From Pantanalinema sp. (GTDB lineage Bacteria; Cyanobacteriota; Sericytochromatia; S15B-MN24; UBA4093): a stretch of 37,035 bases of DNA. Shown piece after piece: positions 7,959 through 15,633 of this stretch. Below the pieces are notes generated by a model, which saw only the letters and a program-made list of their open reading frames with translations, was not told the DNA's origin and ran no database searches. The first letter of the stretch is position 1. Each line of letters starts with the position of its first letter. The translations under genes and the position numbers were made by a program. Location: contig DATNQI010000053.1 in the NCBI GenBank assembly GCA_036704125.1, positions 1-37,035 on the forward strand, written 5' to 3'.

Positions 7959-9971
7959 ATGCTCACTCGCTTCCAGCGGTCGATCCAGGCAAAGACCCTG
8001 GGCTTCCTCGGCATCGCCCTCGTGTTCACGATGGGCCTCTTGATGTGGTTCAGCAACGCGATGCTCCAGCGCTCGCTCGACCAGCAGACCACCTACAACG
8101 CCACCCACATCATCGGGCCGAGTCAGGCCACCTTGATCCAGAACCTGATGCCGACCGGCAACACGCCGCTCATCCAGAACACGCTCAACGGCATGATCAA
8201 CGACACCGTCAAGGAGCTGACGGTCTACCGGACCGACGGGCATGCCACCTTCACCTCGAAGGCCGACAAGCTCCGCACGACGGTCACCGACCCGCAGCTT
8301 CAAGAGATCCTGCGCCAGACCGAGCCGCAGGCCCGCTGGAAGAACGAGAAAGGGGAGAGGTTTTTCCTCGCCTACTACCCCGTCAAGGCCAACGAGACCT
8401 GCGTGACCTGCCATCCCGGCGTGAAGGCCGGCGACATCCGCGGCTTCATCGAGATGAAGACGTCGCTCAAGCACATCGACGTCCTGCTCGCTCGCCAGAA
8501 CCTGGTCACCGGGCTGTTCACCGTCGTCATGCTGGGTGGCCTTCTCCTGGCCATGACCGTGATCCTCTCGCGCCAGATCATCCGGCCGCTGCGCCAGCTG
8601 ACGGCCGTCACCCGGGCGATCGCCGACGGGGATCTCGACCAGCAGGTCGCCCTTCGCAACGCGGACGAGATGGGGCAGCTCGCCGAGAGCCTGCGCCGCA
8701 TGATCGGCAGCCTGCAGGGCGTCGTGACCCGGGTCCGCACCGCGGCACGGGTGGTCGAGGAAGGCGTCGAGCAGATCAGCGCGGGAAGCGAGCAGATGGC
8801 GAAGGGATCCCGCACGCAGGCGACGGTGATCCAGACGACCACCGACCTGATGGAGCAGATGGCCGAGCGTAGCGACCAGGTGGCGGGCAACGCCTCGATC
8901 CTGTCCACCAACGTCGCCACCACCAGCAGCTCGATCGAGGAGATGGCCGCGAGCGCCAAGGGGATGGCCGGCAACGCCGAGCTCCTCGCGTCGGCCGTCG
9001 GGCAGACGTCCTCCTCCATCCAGGACATGACCGCGACGATCCAGGAGGTCGCCGGCCACGTCTCGGAGGCCCGGGGGATCACCGAGAAGGCGGCTGACGT
9101 CGCTCGCCAGGGGCACCTGGCCGTCGGGCTCAGCATCGAGGGGATGGGCCGGATCCAGGAGACCATGCGCGAGGTGGCCCAGGTCATCGAGGGACTGGGC
9201 AAGCGCTCGGACGAGATCGGCGTGATCGTCGAGGCGATCGAGGACATCGCCGACCAGACCAACCTGCTGGCCCTGAACGCCGCCATCGAGGCGGCCCGGG
9301 CCGGCGACGCGGGCAAGGGCTTCGCGGTGGTCGCCGACGAGGTCCGCAGGCTCGCGGAGCATTCGGCCAAGGCCACCGGCGAGATCGCCCGGATCATCCG
9401 CAGCATCCAGCATGAGACCTCGCAGGCGATCGACTCGACCCACCAGGGCACCAAGGCCACCCAGGAGGGCGGCGAGCTCGCCCGGAAGGCCGGCGAGACC
9501 CTCGAGGGAATCGTCGCCTCGGTCAGCCAGGCGAGCGTCAGCATGGCCCGGATCGCTCAGGCGAGCGAGGCCCAGGCGCGCGGGGCCGACCAGATCACCG
9601 ACGCGGTCGCGCGAATGAGCGCCATGACCCAGGAGGTGACCCTCGCGCTCCAGGAGCAGGCCCAGGCCTCGGACCTCATCATCCGCTCGGCCGAGACCAT
9701 GAACCAGCGCACCCAGGACGTCACCCTGCAGGCCGCCGAGCAGCGGCAGGGGGGCGAGCAGGTCGTCAGGTCCCTCGAGCGCATCAATCAGTCGGCCGCC
9801 GAGGCCGTGAGCAGCACCGGCCTCATCGCGAGCTCGGCAGCCGACCTGCAGCGCCAGGCCAGCGAGTTGCTCGCCGCGATCGCCTTCTTCAAGCTGAGCG
9901 AGGAATTGGCGCTGAGGGTTCCCCCCTCGTCGGGGCCGGGACTCGGCCTGCTGGGCGAGGCCACCCGTTGA
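7959..9971 (+). CDS. Methyl-accepting chemotaxis protein with periplasmic haem-c sensor domain
   Basis: A 670-residue transmembrane receptor. TM1 is about residues 13-33, the periplasmic domain 34-181, TM2 182-204, HAMP 205-257. The cytoplasmic signalling domain has the canonical tip [20 protein letters not shown] at 430-449. The periplasmic domain contains CVTCH (148-152), a CXXCH c-type haem attachment site, just before TM2. Related haem-c receptors (Desulfovibrio DcrA, Geobacter GSU0582/GSU0935) sense redox state or O2, so this is likely a redox- or NO-responsive taxis receptor that needs cytochrome c maturation. No C-terminal CheR-binding pentapeptide is seen (end GEATR). It lies 71 bp after hemN, probably co-transcribed, and before a NnrS-like gene. 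The start is ATG 7959, with GAGG about 10 bases upstream. Confidence 0.92.
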   Translation: MLTRFQRSIQAKTLGFLGIALVFTMGLLMWFSNAMLQRSLDQQTTYNATHIIGPSQATLIQNLMPTGNTPLIQNTLNGMINDTVKELTVYRTDGHATFTSKADKLRTTVTDPQLQEILRQTEPQARWKNEKGERFFLAYYPVKANETCVTCHPGVKAGDIRGFIEMKTSLKHIDVLLARQNLVTGLFTVVMLGGLLLAMTVILSRQIIRPLRQLTAVTRAIADGDLDQQVALRNADEMGQLAESLRRMIGSLQGVVTRVRTAARVVEEGVEQISAGSEQMAKGSRTQATVIQTTTDLMEQMAERSDQVAGNASILSTNVATTSSSIEEMAASAKGMAGNAELLASAVGQTSSSIQDMTATIQEVAGHVSEARGITEKAADVARQGHLAVGLSIEGMGRIQETMREVAQVIEGLGKRSDEIGVIVEAIEDIADQTNLLALNAAIEAARAGDAGKGFAVVADEVRRLAEHSAKATGEIARIIRSIQHETSQAIDSTHQGTKATQEGGELARKAGETLEGIVASVSQASVSMARIAQASEAQARGADQITDAVARMSAMTQEVTLALQEQAQASDLIIRSAETMNQRTQDVTLQAAEQRQGGEQVVRSLERINQSAAEAVSSTGLIASSAADLQRQASELLAAIAFFKLSEELALRVPPSSGPGLGLLGEATR

Positions 9972-10049
9972 GCTGAGGTGGCTCATAGCGATCCTCTGCG
10001 GACGGTGCTAGGCTGGGCCCGGCCCCGTCCTTAGAGGAGGTTATCCCTC

Positions 10050-11336
10050 ATGTCCGCTCCCGCGTCCCGCCCCTGGATCCCCCCTGCCGCCCTCATCACG
10101 GGCCAGCTCGCGCACGGCGCATCCTGGCTGCTGCTGATGGCGTTCGCCTGGCCTTCGACCCCAGGCCTGTCGATGCCCGGCCTCGCCTGGATTCACGCGG
10201 TCGCGCTCGGGTGGCTCACCCTGACCGCGCTCGGCGTCATGGTCCACGTGATTCCCGGCTTCCTCGACATCGAGTGGATCGCCGAGGGCGTGGCGCGCTG
10301 GTCGCTCTTGCCCTTCGCGCTGGGGGTCCTCCTGCTGGTGGCGGGCTTCGCCCTGACGGCACCCATCGCCCTCTCGGGGGGGGCGGTCCTCATCCTGCTG
10401 GGGCTGCTGGGCTTCGCCGGCCCCGCGCTGGCCACCGTCCTCTCCTTCAAGCCGCCGGCCGGCACCAAGGCCCCCTTCCGCTTCTCCTTCACCCTGGTCC
10501 TCGGTGCCCTGGGGGTCGCAGCGGCCCTCGGCGCCACCATGGCCTGGGCGCTGGCGGGCGCCCCCTGGGGCCAGGTCCTCGGATGGCTGCCCCCCATCCA
10601 TGCCGTGCTCGCCGGAGGCGGCTGGCTCACCCTGCTCATCATCGGGGTCTCGACCCGCACCCTCTTCCCGGTGACCGGCCGGCGGCGCGCCGATCACAAG
10701 CTACGCTTCCACGTCTGGGTCTCATCGGGCCTGACCCTCGGCTTCGTGCTGCTCTTGGTGGGGCTGCTGCCGGGCGTTGCCCATCCGGCCTGGCGCTGGG
10801 CGGGCCTTGCCGCCCTCGCAATCGCCGCTGTCCTCTACGCCATCGACGGCGCGGAGCTCGTGATCGGCGCGCCGAACGATCACAAGCCCCCCATCGCCTT
10901 CGTCTCGATGACCCTGATCTACCTGGTCGCCACGGTGCTCATCGGGCTCGGGGTGAATGCGGGTCACCCGGAGTGGCAAGCGGCACTCGCCTTCGTGGGC
11001 CTGATCGGCTGGATGGGACAGTCGGTCAACGGCTACCTGATGCACATCGGGATCCGGCTGCTCACCACCGTGGTGCGCGGCGACGATGACGAGACGCGCC
11101 CGGGCCAGCTGCTCGTGCCCTGGCTCTCGTGGACGGCGTTCGTGGCGACTCAGGCCGCGGTCGTCGGCGGGACCGCCCTCTTGCTTCTGGGCCTCGGGCA
11201 CTACCTGCCGTGGGTGGGGGCGTGCGGGCTCGTGGGTTGGGTCGCGCTGATGGTCAACGTGCGCATGGCGTACCTCAAGGCCCGCAAGTGGCCTCAGGAC
11301 CCCGAGATCCCCCTGATGGTCCTGCCCCTCAGTTAG
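10050..11336 (+). CDS. Second NnrS-like haem-copper oxidase subunit I-related membrane protein
   Basis: A 428-residue, roughly 12-helix membrane protein. It shares the pseudo-repeat plan of the protein at 388-1695: a helix starting IHAVALGWLTL and ending VHVIPGF (H49, H66), a second with IHAVLAGGGWLTL ending RTLFPVTG (H184), and a later GQSVNGYLMHIGIRLL (H332). Overall identity between the two looks low, so they are distant paralogues. The ATG has AGGAGG nine bases upstream. It follows the haem-c chemoreceptor by 78 bp and overlaps the convergent kinase gene by 8 bp. A role in haem/copper-linked NO tolerance is inferred from family and context; no enzymatic activity can be claimed. Confidence 0.75.
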   Translation: MSAPASRPWIPPAALITGQLAHGASWLLLMAFAWPSTPGLSMPGLAWIHAVALGWLTLTALGVMVHVIPGFLDIEWIAEGVARWSLLPFALGVLLLVAGFALTAPIALSGGAVLILLGLLGFAGPALATVLSFKPPAGTKAPFRFSFTLVLGALGVAAALGATMAWALAGAPWGQVLGWLPPIHAVLAGGGWLTLLIIGVSTRTLFPVTGRRRADHKLRFHVWVSSGLTLGFVLLLVGLLPGVAHPAWRWAGLAALAIAAVLYAIDGAELVIGAPNDHKPPIAFVSMTLIYLVATVLIGLGVNAGHPEWQAALAFVGLIGWMGQSVNGYLMHIGIRLLTTVVRGDDDETRPGQLLVPWLSWTAFVATQAAVVGGTALLLLGLGHYLPWVGACGLVGWVALMVNVRMAYLKARKWPQDPEIPLMVLPLS

Positions 11337-12402
11337 TGAGCGGGATCTCGACGGTGAACACCGAGCCCTTGCCAATCTCGCTCTCGGCGCGGATCACCCC
11401 CCGGTGCTCCTCGACGGCGAGCTTGCAGAACGCGAGCCCCAGCCCGAAGCCGTGCTCGGGGCGATCCTTGCGCCGCTGGATGTGGAAGTACTTGTCGAAG
11501 ATCCGCGCCAGCTCCTGGATCGGGATGCCCGGGCCGGTGTCGCGGACCTCGAAGCGCAGCGCACCGCTCGCGCGCGAGAGCCTGATGGAGACGCGCCCCT
11601 CCTGGGTGAACTTGAGCGCGTTGCCCACGATGTTGGTGAGGACCCGCTTGAGGATGCGTCGATCGCCGAGCAGCGTCGGCAGATCCTCGGGGGCCTCCCA
11701 ATCGAGAAAAAGCCCCTTGCTCTGGGCCAGCAGCTCGCACTCGGCCACCACGTCCGCCACCAGGTGCCGCGGGTTCACGCTCTCGAAGGCGAGGATCAGG
11801 CCCGCTTCCGCCCGGTGAAGCTCCATCAGGTCCTCGATCATCCGGGAGAGATCGAGCACCTGGTCGCGCGCCAGCTGCACCAGCTGCTTCGCGTCGCGCT
11901 CGGGCAGCTGCCCCGCGAGGAGCAGGTTCAGGGCGATCCCGATGCCCTCGAGCGGCGAGCGCAGGTCGTGGACCAGCATGGACGAGAAGTCCTTGCGAAG
12001 CTGGCGCAGCTCGCGCTCCGCCTCGCGCACCCGGATCGCCGAGCGGATCCGGACCATCAGCTCGTCCGGGTTGATGGGCTTGGTGAGGTACTCGTCGGCG
12101 CCGAGGCCGAGGCCCCGCTCGACGCTCAGCGGCTCGAGGTAGGTGGCCGTCAGGATGATGACCGGGATCGCCCGCGTCACCGAGTTGGCCTTGAGCGTCG
12201 TCAGGACCTCGAAGCCGTCCATCCCGGGCATCTGCAGATCCAGGATGATCAGGTCGGGCCGCTCCCGCTGGGCGATCGACAGGCCCTCGGGGCCGCTCGA
12301 GGCCCCGAGAAAGCCGAGCCCCCGGGCCTGGAGGATCAGCTTGAGCAGGACCCGGTTGTCCTCGTGATCGTCGATGACCAGGACACGCGTATCAGCCGCC
12401 AC
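11329..12402 (-). CDS. Hybrid protein: N-terminal receiver plus histidine kinase
   Basis: A 357-residue cytoplasmic protein. The receiver domain spans 1-125 with acidic DD at 11-12, phospho-acceptor D55 (LIILDLQMPG), T85 and K108. A short coiled linker (125-138) leads to a HisKA domain with H145 in HDLRSPL, then an ATPase domain with N261 (N box), DTGPGI (288-293) and GFGLGL (318-323). The order REC-HisKA-HATPase suggests kinase activity controlled by phosphorylation of its own receiver, as in phosphorelay intermediates. It is the third gene of an operon, its start overlapping the preceding receiver gene by 11 bp, and it overlaps the convergent NnrS-like gene by 8 bp. No DNA-binding output is present. 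Target unknown. Confidence 0.9.
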   Translation of the reverse strand: MAADTRVLVIDDHEDNRVLLKLILQARGLGFLGASSGPEGLSIAQRERPDLIILDLQMPGMDGFEVLTTLKANSVTRAIPVIILTATYLEPLSVERGLGLGADEYLTKPINPDELMVRIRSAIRVREAERELRQLRKDFSSMLVHDLRSPLEGIGIALNLLLAGQLPERDAKQLVQLARDQVLDLSRMIEDLMELHRAEAGLILAFESVNPRHLVADVVAECELLAQSKGLFLDWEAPEDLPTLLGDRRILKRVLTNIVGNALKFTQEGRVSIRLSRASGALRFEVRDTGPGIPIQELARIFDKYFHIQRRKDRPEHGFGLGLAFCKLAVEEHRGVIRAESEIGKGSVFTVEIPLTN

Positions 12403-12757
12403 GAGAGACGACCTCCTCGATTCGCGCCAAAAAGCTGCCCACGTCGATGGGCTTGGTGATGTAGCCGTCGAACCCCGCCGCCATCGCGCGGTCGGCGTCT
12501 CCGGCCATGGCGTGAGCGGTGAGGGCCACCACCAACGCGGGACGCACCTGCTTGATTTGCACGGCGGCCCCCATGCCGTCGATGGTGCCGGGCAAGGACA
12601 GATCCATGAGGATGAGGGCGAAGTCCTCTCGGCACCCCAGGGCGATCGCCTCCTCGCCCGAGACCGCCTCGACGACCTCCCAGCCGCCGAAGCGCAGCAG
12701 GTCGCCTGCGAGCTTTCGGTTGTCCTCCACGTCCTCGACCAAGAGCACCCGGCGCAT
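12392..12757 (-). CDS. Stand-alone response regulator receiver (CheY-like)
   Basis: A 121-residue single receiver domain: acidic pair E8/D9, phospho-acceptor D52 in LILMDLSLPG, T80 and K102, with no output domain. The ATG at 12757 overlaps the stop of the upstream GAF kinase as TGATG, a sign of translational coupling; a GTG one codon earlier is possible. Lying between two kinases, it probably passes phosphate from the GAF kinase to the hybrid protein or to a distant partner. The sequence after D52 (PGTIDGMGAA) resembles hybrid-kinase receivers such as those of Cyanobacteria more than motor-binding CheY; that is an impression only. Confidence 0.9.
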   Translation of the reverse strand: MRRVLLVEDVEDNRKLAGDLLRFGGWEVVEAVSGEEAIALGCREDFALILMDLSLPGTIDGMGAAVQIKQVRPALVVALTAHAMAGDADRAMAAGFDGYITKPIDVGSFLARIEEVVSRGG

Positions 12758-14106
12758 CACACCGCCTCGAGAGGGGCGGTGCGCACGGGCAGCGAGACGG
12801 TGAAGGTGCTGCCCACCCCCGGCGCGCTCTCGACCGAGACGGTCCCCCCCAGGAGCCTCGCGGTCTTGAAGCAGATGGGAAGCCCCAGCCCGGTGCCCCC
12901 GACCTTGCGCGTGGTCGAGCTGTCCACCTGGTAGAATTCCTCGAAGACCTTGGGGATCTCGTGCGCCGCGAGCCCAATGCCGGTGTCCCGGACCGTGACG
13001 CTCCAGTGGTCGCCCGTCGAGCGGGCCGTCAGGTGCACCTCCCCGCTTTCCGAGAACTTGATGGCGTTGGTGAGCAGGTTGAGCACGATCTGGCGCACCT
13101 TGGTCACGTCGCTCAGTGCCTCGGCGGGGGCCCCGTCCAGCTCGGCATGCAGCCGCAGGCCCTTCTTGCGCGCGAGCGGCTCAACCGCGGTCACGGCGTG
13201 CATCAGCACCTCGCGTGGGGTGAAGGGCTCCAAGCGCACCGGCATCCGCGCCGACTCGATCTTGGCGATGTCGAGCACGTCGTTGATGAGGTCCAGGAGG
13301 TGCTTGCCGTTGCGCAGGACCCGCTCCAGGCCGTCGCGCTGCTGGTCGTTGACCCCCCCGTAGAACTGCTTGAGCAGCATGTCCGAGAAGCCGATGATCG
13401 AGTTGAGGGGCGTGCGCAGCTCGTGGCTCATCTTGGCGAGGAACTCGCTCTTGAGGCGGTTGGCCTCCGCGAGCTCGACGTTCTTCTGGGCGAGCTCGGC
13501 GGTGCGGGCCTCGACCAGCGCCTCGAGGTTCTCGTTGGTCTCGCGCAGCGCCCGGTACAAGCGCGCGTTCTCCACCGCGATCCCGCCCTGGCGCGCCAGC
13601 GAGACGAAGATCTCCTCGTCCTCGGCCGCGAACGGGGTCCCGTCCAGCTTGTCGCTCGCCATCAAGAGGCCGATGCTCTTGCCGTCCTTGTCGGCCAGAG
13701 GGACCCCGATCAGTCGGCGGATGTGGAGGTGGTCCGCGGGAAAGCCGCGGCGGCCGGGGTAGCTCGCGACATCGTCGAGACGCACGGGTTTGCCGCCGAA
13801 GAAGACATCCGAGATGAGGCCCTTGCCGAGCGGGATCATGAACGAGCCGTGGCCGGGATCGCGGCGATCCCCCTCGTGGTGGTAGGAGAAGGCCGCCGAC
13901 ACCAGGCCGGTGAACTGGTCGTTGACCTGGTAGATGATGGCCGCATGGGAGTTGACCAGCAAGCGCGCCGCGTCCACGATGACCTGGAAGATCTTGTCCA
14001 GCTCGGACTCGGCGGTGATCGCAACGGCGATCGCGTTCAAAGCCTCGTTTAGCAAGCGATGGCGCTGGTCCATGGTGGCTGGAAGGGTGGCCTCAAACTC
14101 GTTCAT
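12757..14106 (-). CDS. GAF-domain sensor histidine kinase
   Basis: About 449 residues, cytoplasmic. A GAF domain spans residues 30-185, then a coiled coil (EARTAELAQKNVELAEANRL), HisKA with H228 in SHELRTPL, and HATPase with NAIKFSESG, DTGIGL and GGTGLGLPI. No membrane segment, so a soluble or intracellular signal is sensed by the GAF domain; whether it binds haem or a nucleotide cannot be told. The start is uncertain. ATG 14106 has no ribosome site but lies 7 bases after a perfect TATAAT, suggesting a leaderless mRNA. ATG 14115 overlaps that hexamer, and TTG 14157 has AGGGAGG about 10 bases upstream. It is first in the kinase-receiver-hybrid operon and divergent from another GAF kinase. Confidence 0.9.
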   Translation of the reverse strand: MNEFEATLPATMDQRHRLLNEALNAIAVAITAESELDKIFQVIVDAARLLVNSHAAIIYQVNDQFTGLVSAAFSYHHEGDRRDPGHGSFMIPLGKGLISDVFFGGKPVRLDDVASYPGRRGFPADHLHIRRLIGVPLADKDGKSIGLLMASDKLDGTPFAAEDEEIFVSLARQGGIAVENARLYRALRETNENLEALVEARTAELAQKNVELAEANRLKSEFLAKMSHELRTPLNSIIGFSDMLLKQFYGGVNDQQRDGLERVLRNGKHLLDLINDVLDIAKIESARMPVRLEPFTPREVLMHAVTAVEPLARKKGLRLHAELDGAPAEALSDVTKVRQIVLNLLTNAIKFSESGEVHLTARSTGDHWSVTVRDTGIGLAAHEIPKVFEEFYQVDSSTTRKVGGTGLGLPICFKTARLLGGTVSVESAPGVGSTFTVSLPVRTAPLEAV

Positions 14107-14113
14107 ACGGGAC

Positions 14114-14119
14114 ATTATA
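14114..14119 (-). promoter_or_regulatory. Consensus -10 TATAAT for the GAF kinase operon
   Basis: The minus strand reads GGGTATAAT ending 7 bases before the ATG at 14106, so transcription would begin at or next to that ATG. No good -35 is seen. If used, the mRNA is leaderless. Confidence 0.4.
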
Positions 14120-14341
14120 CCCGTATACCAGTCGGCATGCGATTGTTCTGTTATCAAAATACATAGCCCTCCCTGAGAAAGCCTAGATCGGATTCCGAGC
14201 GAGGATCATCGGTAGTAGTTACGGATGGACGCGACGAGATCGCGCCGCGCACGAGGTCGGGCGCCCGGGTGTTTCCTCCGCGCCCGGCTTGGCCTACATT
14301 GGGGCGAGGGGGGGCTTTTTCGAGCGCGAGGGCCGCAAGCG

Positions 14342-15625
14342 ATGGGCGTCAGCTACTACTACCTGAACCCCCTCGAAAGCGCCCCCGGCGAGGCGGGCAG
14401 CCAGGAGGCCGAGGTCCTCCGCCTGGCGATCGCCCTCGACGAAGGCCGCACCGCCGAGCAACTGGTCGACATCCTCTTCGAATCCCTCGGCGGGCTGGTC
14501 CCGTTCGATCGGATCGGCATGGCGGTGCTCGACGCCGGGGGGGTGCTGCACGCACGGCACGTGCGATCCAGGCAGCCCATCCTTTGGGGACCGGGCGAGC
14601 GCGGGGTGGTCGAGGGCTCGAGCCTCGCCCCTATCCTGAAAGAGGGCAAGCTCCGCATCATCGACGACCTGGAAGCCTATTCCCGCGAGCATCCCGCCTC
14701 CTCCTCGAGCGCCGCGCTGGTCCAGGAGGGCATGCGCGCAAGCCTCACCTTGCCGCTATCGAGCCGCCAGCGCCCGGTGGGGGTCGTCTTCTTCACCAGC
14801 GCCCGGCCCCACGTCTACTCCGCCGAGCAGGTGCCGTTCCTCAGCGCCCTGGCCATCATCCTGGGGCTCGCGCTGGAGCGCAGCGAGTTCCTCGGCGAGC
14901 TGCAGGCGGCGAACGCGCGCCTGAAGAGCCTCGACGAGCTCAAGAACAACTTCCTGAGCAACCTCAGCCACGAGCTGCGAACGCCGCTCAGCCAGGTGCT
15001 CGGCTTCACCTACTGCCTCGAGGAGGAGATCGCAGGAGCCTTGAGCCCCGATCAGCGCGCGGCCCTCGCCCAGGTCCGCACCGGCGCCGAGCGACTCTCG
15101 AGCCTGCTCCACGACCTCTTCGACTTCACGGCGCTGCAATCGGGCTTGCTCTCGCTCGAAAAGGTGCCCGTCGATCTCGACGAGCTGCTGCGCGAGATCG
15201 CCAATGAGAGCCGGCCGGCGCTCCAGGAGGCGGGACTCAGCCTCTCGATCAACCTCTCACGCGACGACCTGGCGCTCGAAGGGGACCCGCCCCGGCTGGC
15301 CCATGCGATCCGCGCCCTGCTGGACAACGCGCGCAAGTTCACGCCCGGCCCCGGGCTGATCGAGATGAATGCAGGACAGGAGGGGGGCGAGGTCTGGTTC
15401 GAGGTGCGCGACACGGGCATCGGCATCTCCCCGGCGGATCAAGGGCGGATCTTCGAGAGCTTCTCACAGCTGGAGAGCGGGCCTGCCCGGCGCTACCCGG
15501 GCACCGGCCTGGGGCTGCCCCTCGCGCGCGCCATCGTCGAGGCCCACGGCGGTCGCATCACCCTGATCAGCGAGCTCGGCAAGGGGACGACCTTTCGCGT
15601 CACCTTGCCGAGCTCGGATGGGTAG
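14342..15625 (+). CDS. GAF-domain sensor histidine kinase
   Basis: A 427-residue soluble kinase. A divergent GAF domain covers about residues 35-185 (PFDRIGMAVLD at 54-64, LPLSSRQRPVGVVFF at 137-151). A short coiled linker precedes HisKA with H210 in SHELRTPLSQVLGF, then HATPase with NARKFTPG, DTGIGI and GTGLGLPLARAI. ATG 14342 is chosen because similarity begins just after it; an upstream frame to 14225 is Arg-rich and unlike any domain. The ribosome site is weak (GAGGG 10 bases upstream). It is divergent from the three-gene kinase operon and has no adjacent response regulator, so it may share the receivers of that operon. Its stop lies 8 bp from the convergent peptidase gene. Confidence 0.9.
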   Translation: MGVSYYYLNPLESAPGEAGSQEAEVLRLAIALDEGRTAEQLVDILFESLGGLVPFDRIGMAVLDAGGVLHARHVRSRQPILWGPGERGVVEGSSLAPILKEGKLRIIDDLEAYSREHPASSSSAALVQEGMRASLTLPLSSRQRPVGVVFFTSARPHVYSAEQVPFLSALAIILGLALERSEFLGELQAANARLKSLDELKNNFLSNLSHELRTPLSQVLGFTYCLEEEIAGALSPDQRAALAQVRTGAERLSSLLHDLFDFTALQSGLLSLEKVPVDLDELLREIANESRPALQEAGLSLSINLSRDDLALEGDPPRLAHAIRALLDNARKFTPGPGLIEMNAGQEGGEVWFEVRDTGIGISPADQGRIFESFSQLESGPARRYPGTGLGLPLARAIVEAHGGRITLISELGKGTTFRVTLPSSDG

Positions 15626-15633
15626 TCGCCGCG

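Noticed and set aside
7938-9986. A 682-codon open frame on the minus strand opposite the chemoreceptor
   Set aside because: Gly/Leu/Asp/His-rich shadow of the receptor's helical codons, without any family similarity.
14093-14164. A 23-codon frame (ATG 14164) before the GAF kinase, possible leader peptide
   Set aside because: The ribosome-site spacing is only 3 bases and the TATAAT lies within it, so its 3' part would be outside the main transcript.
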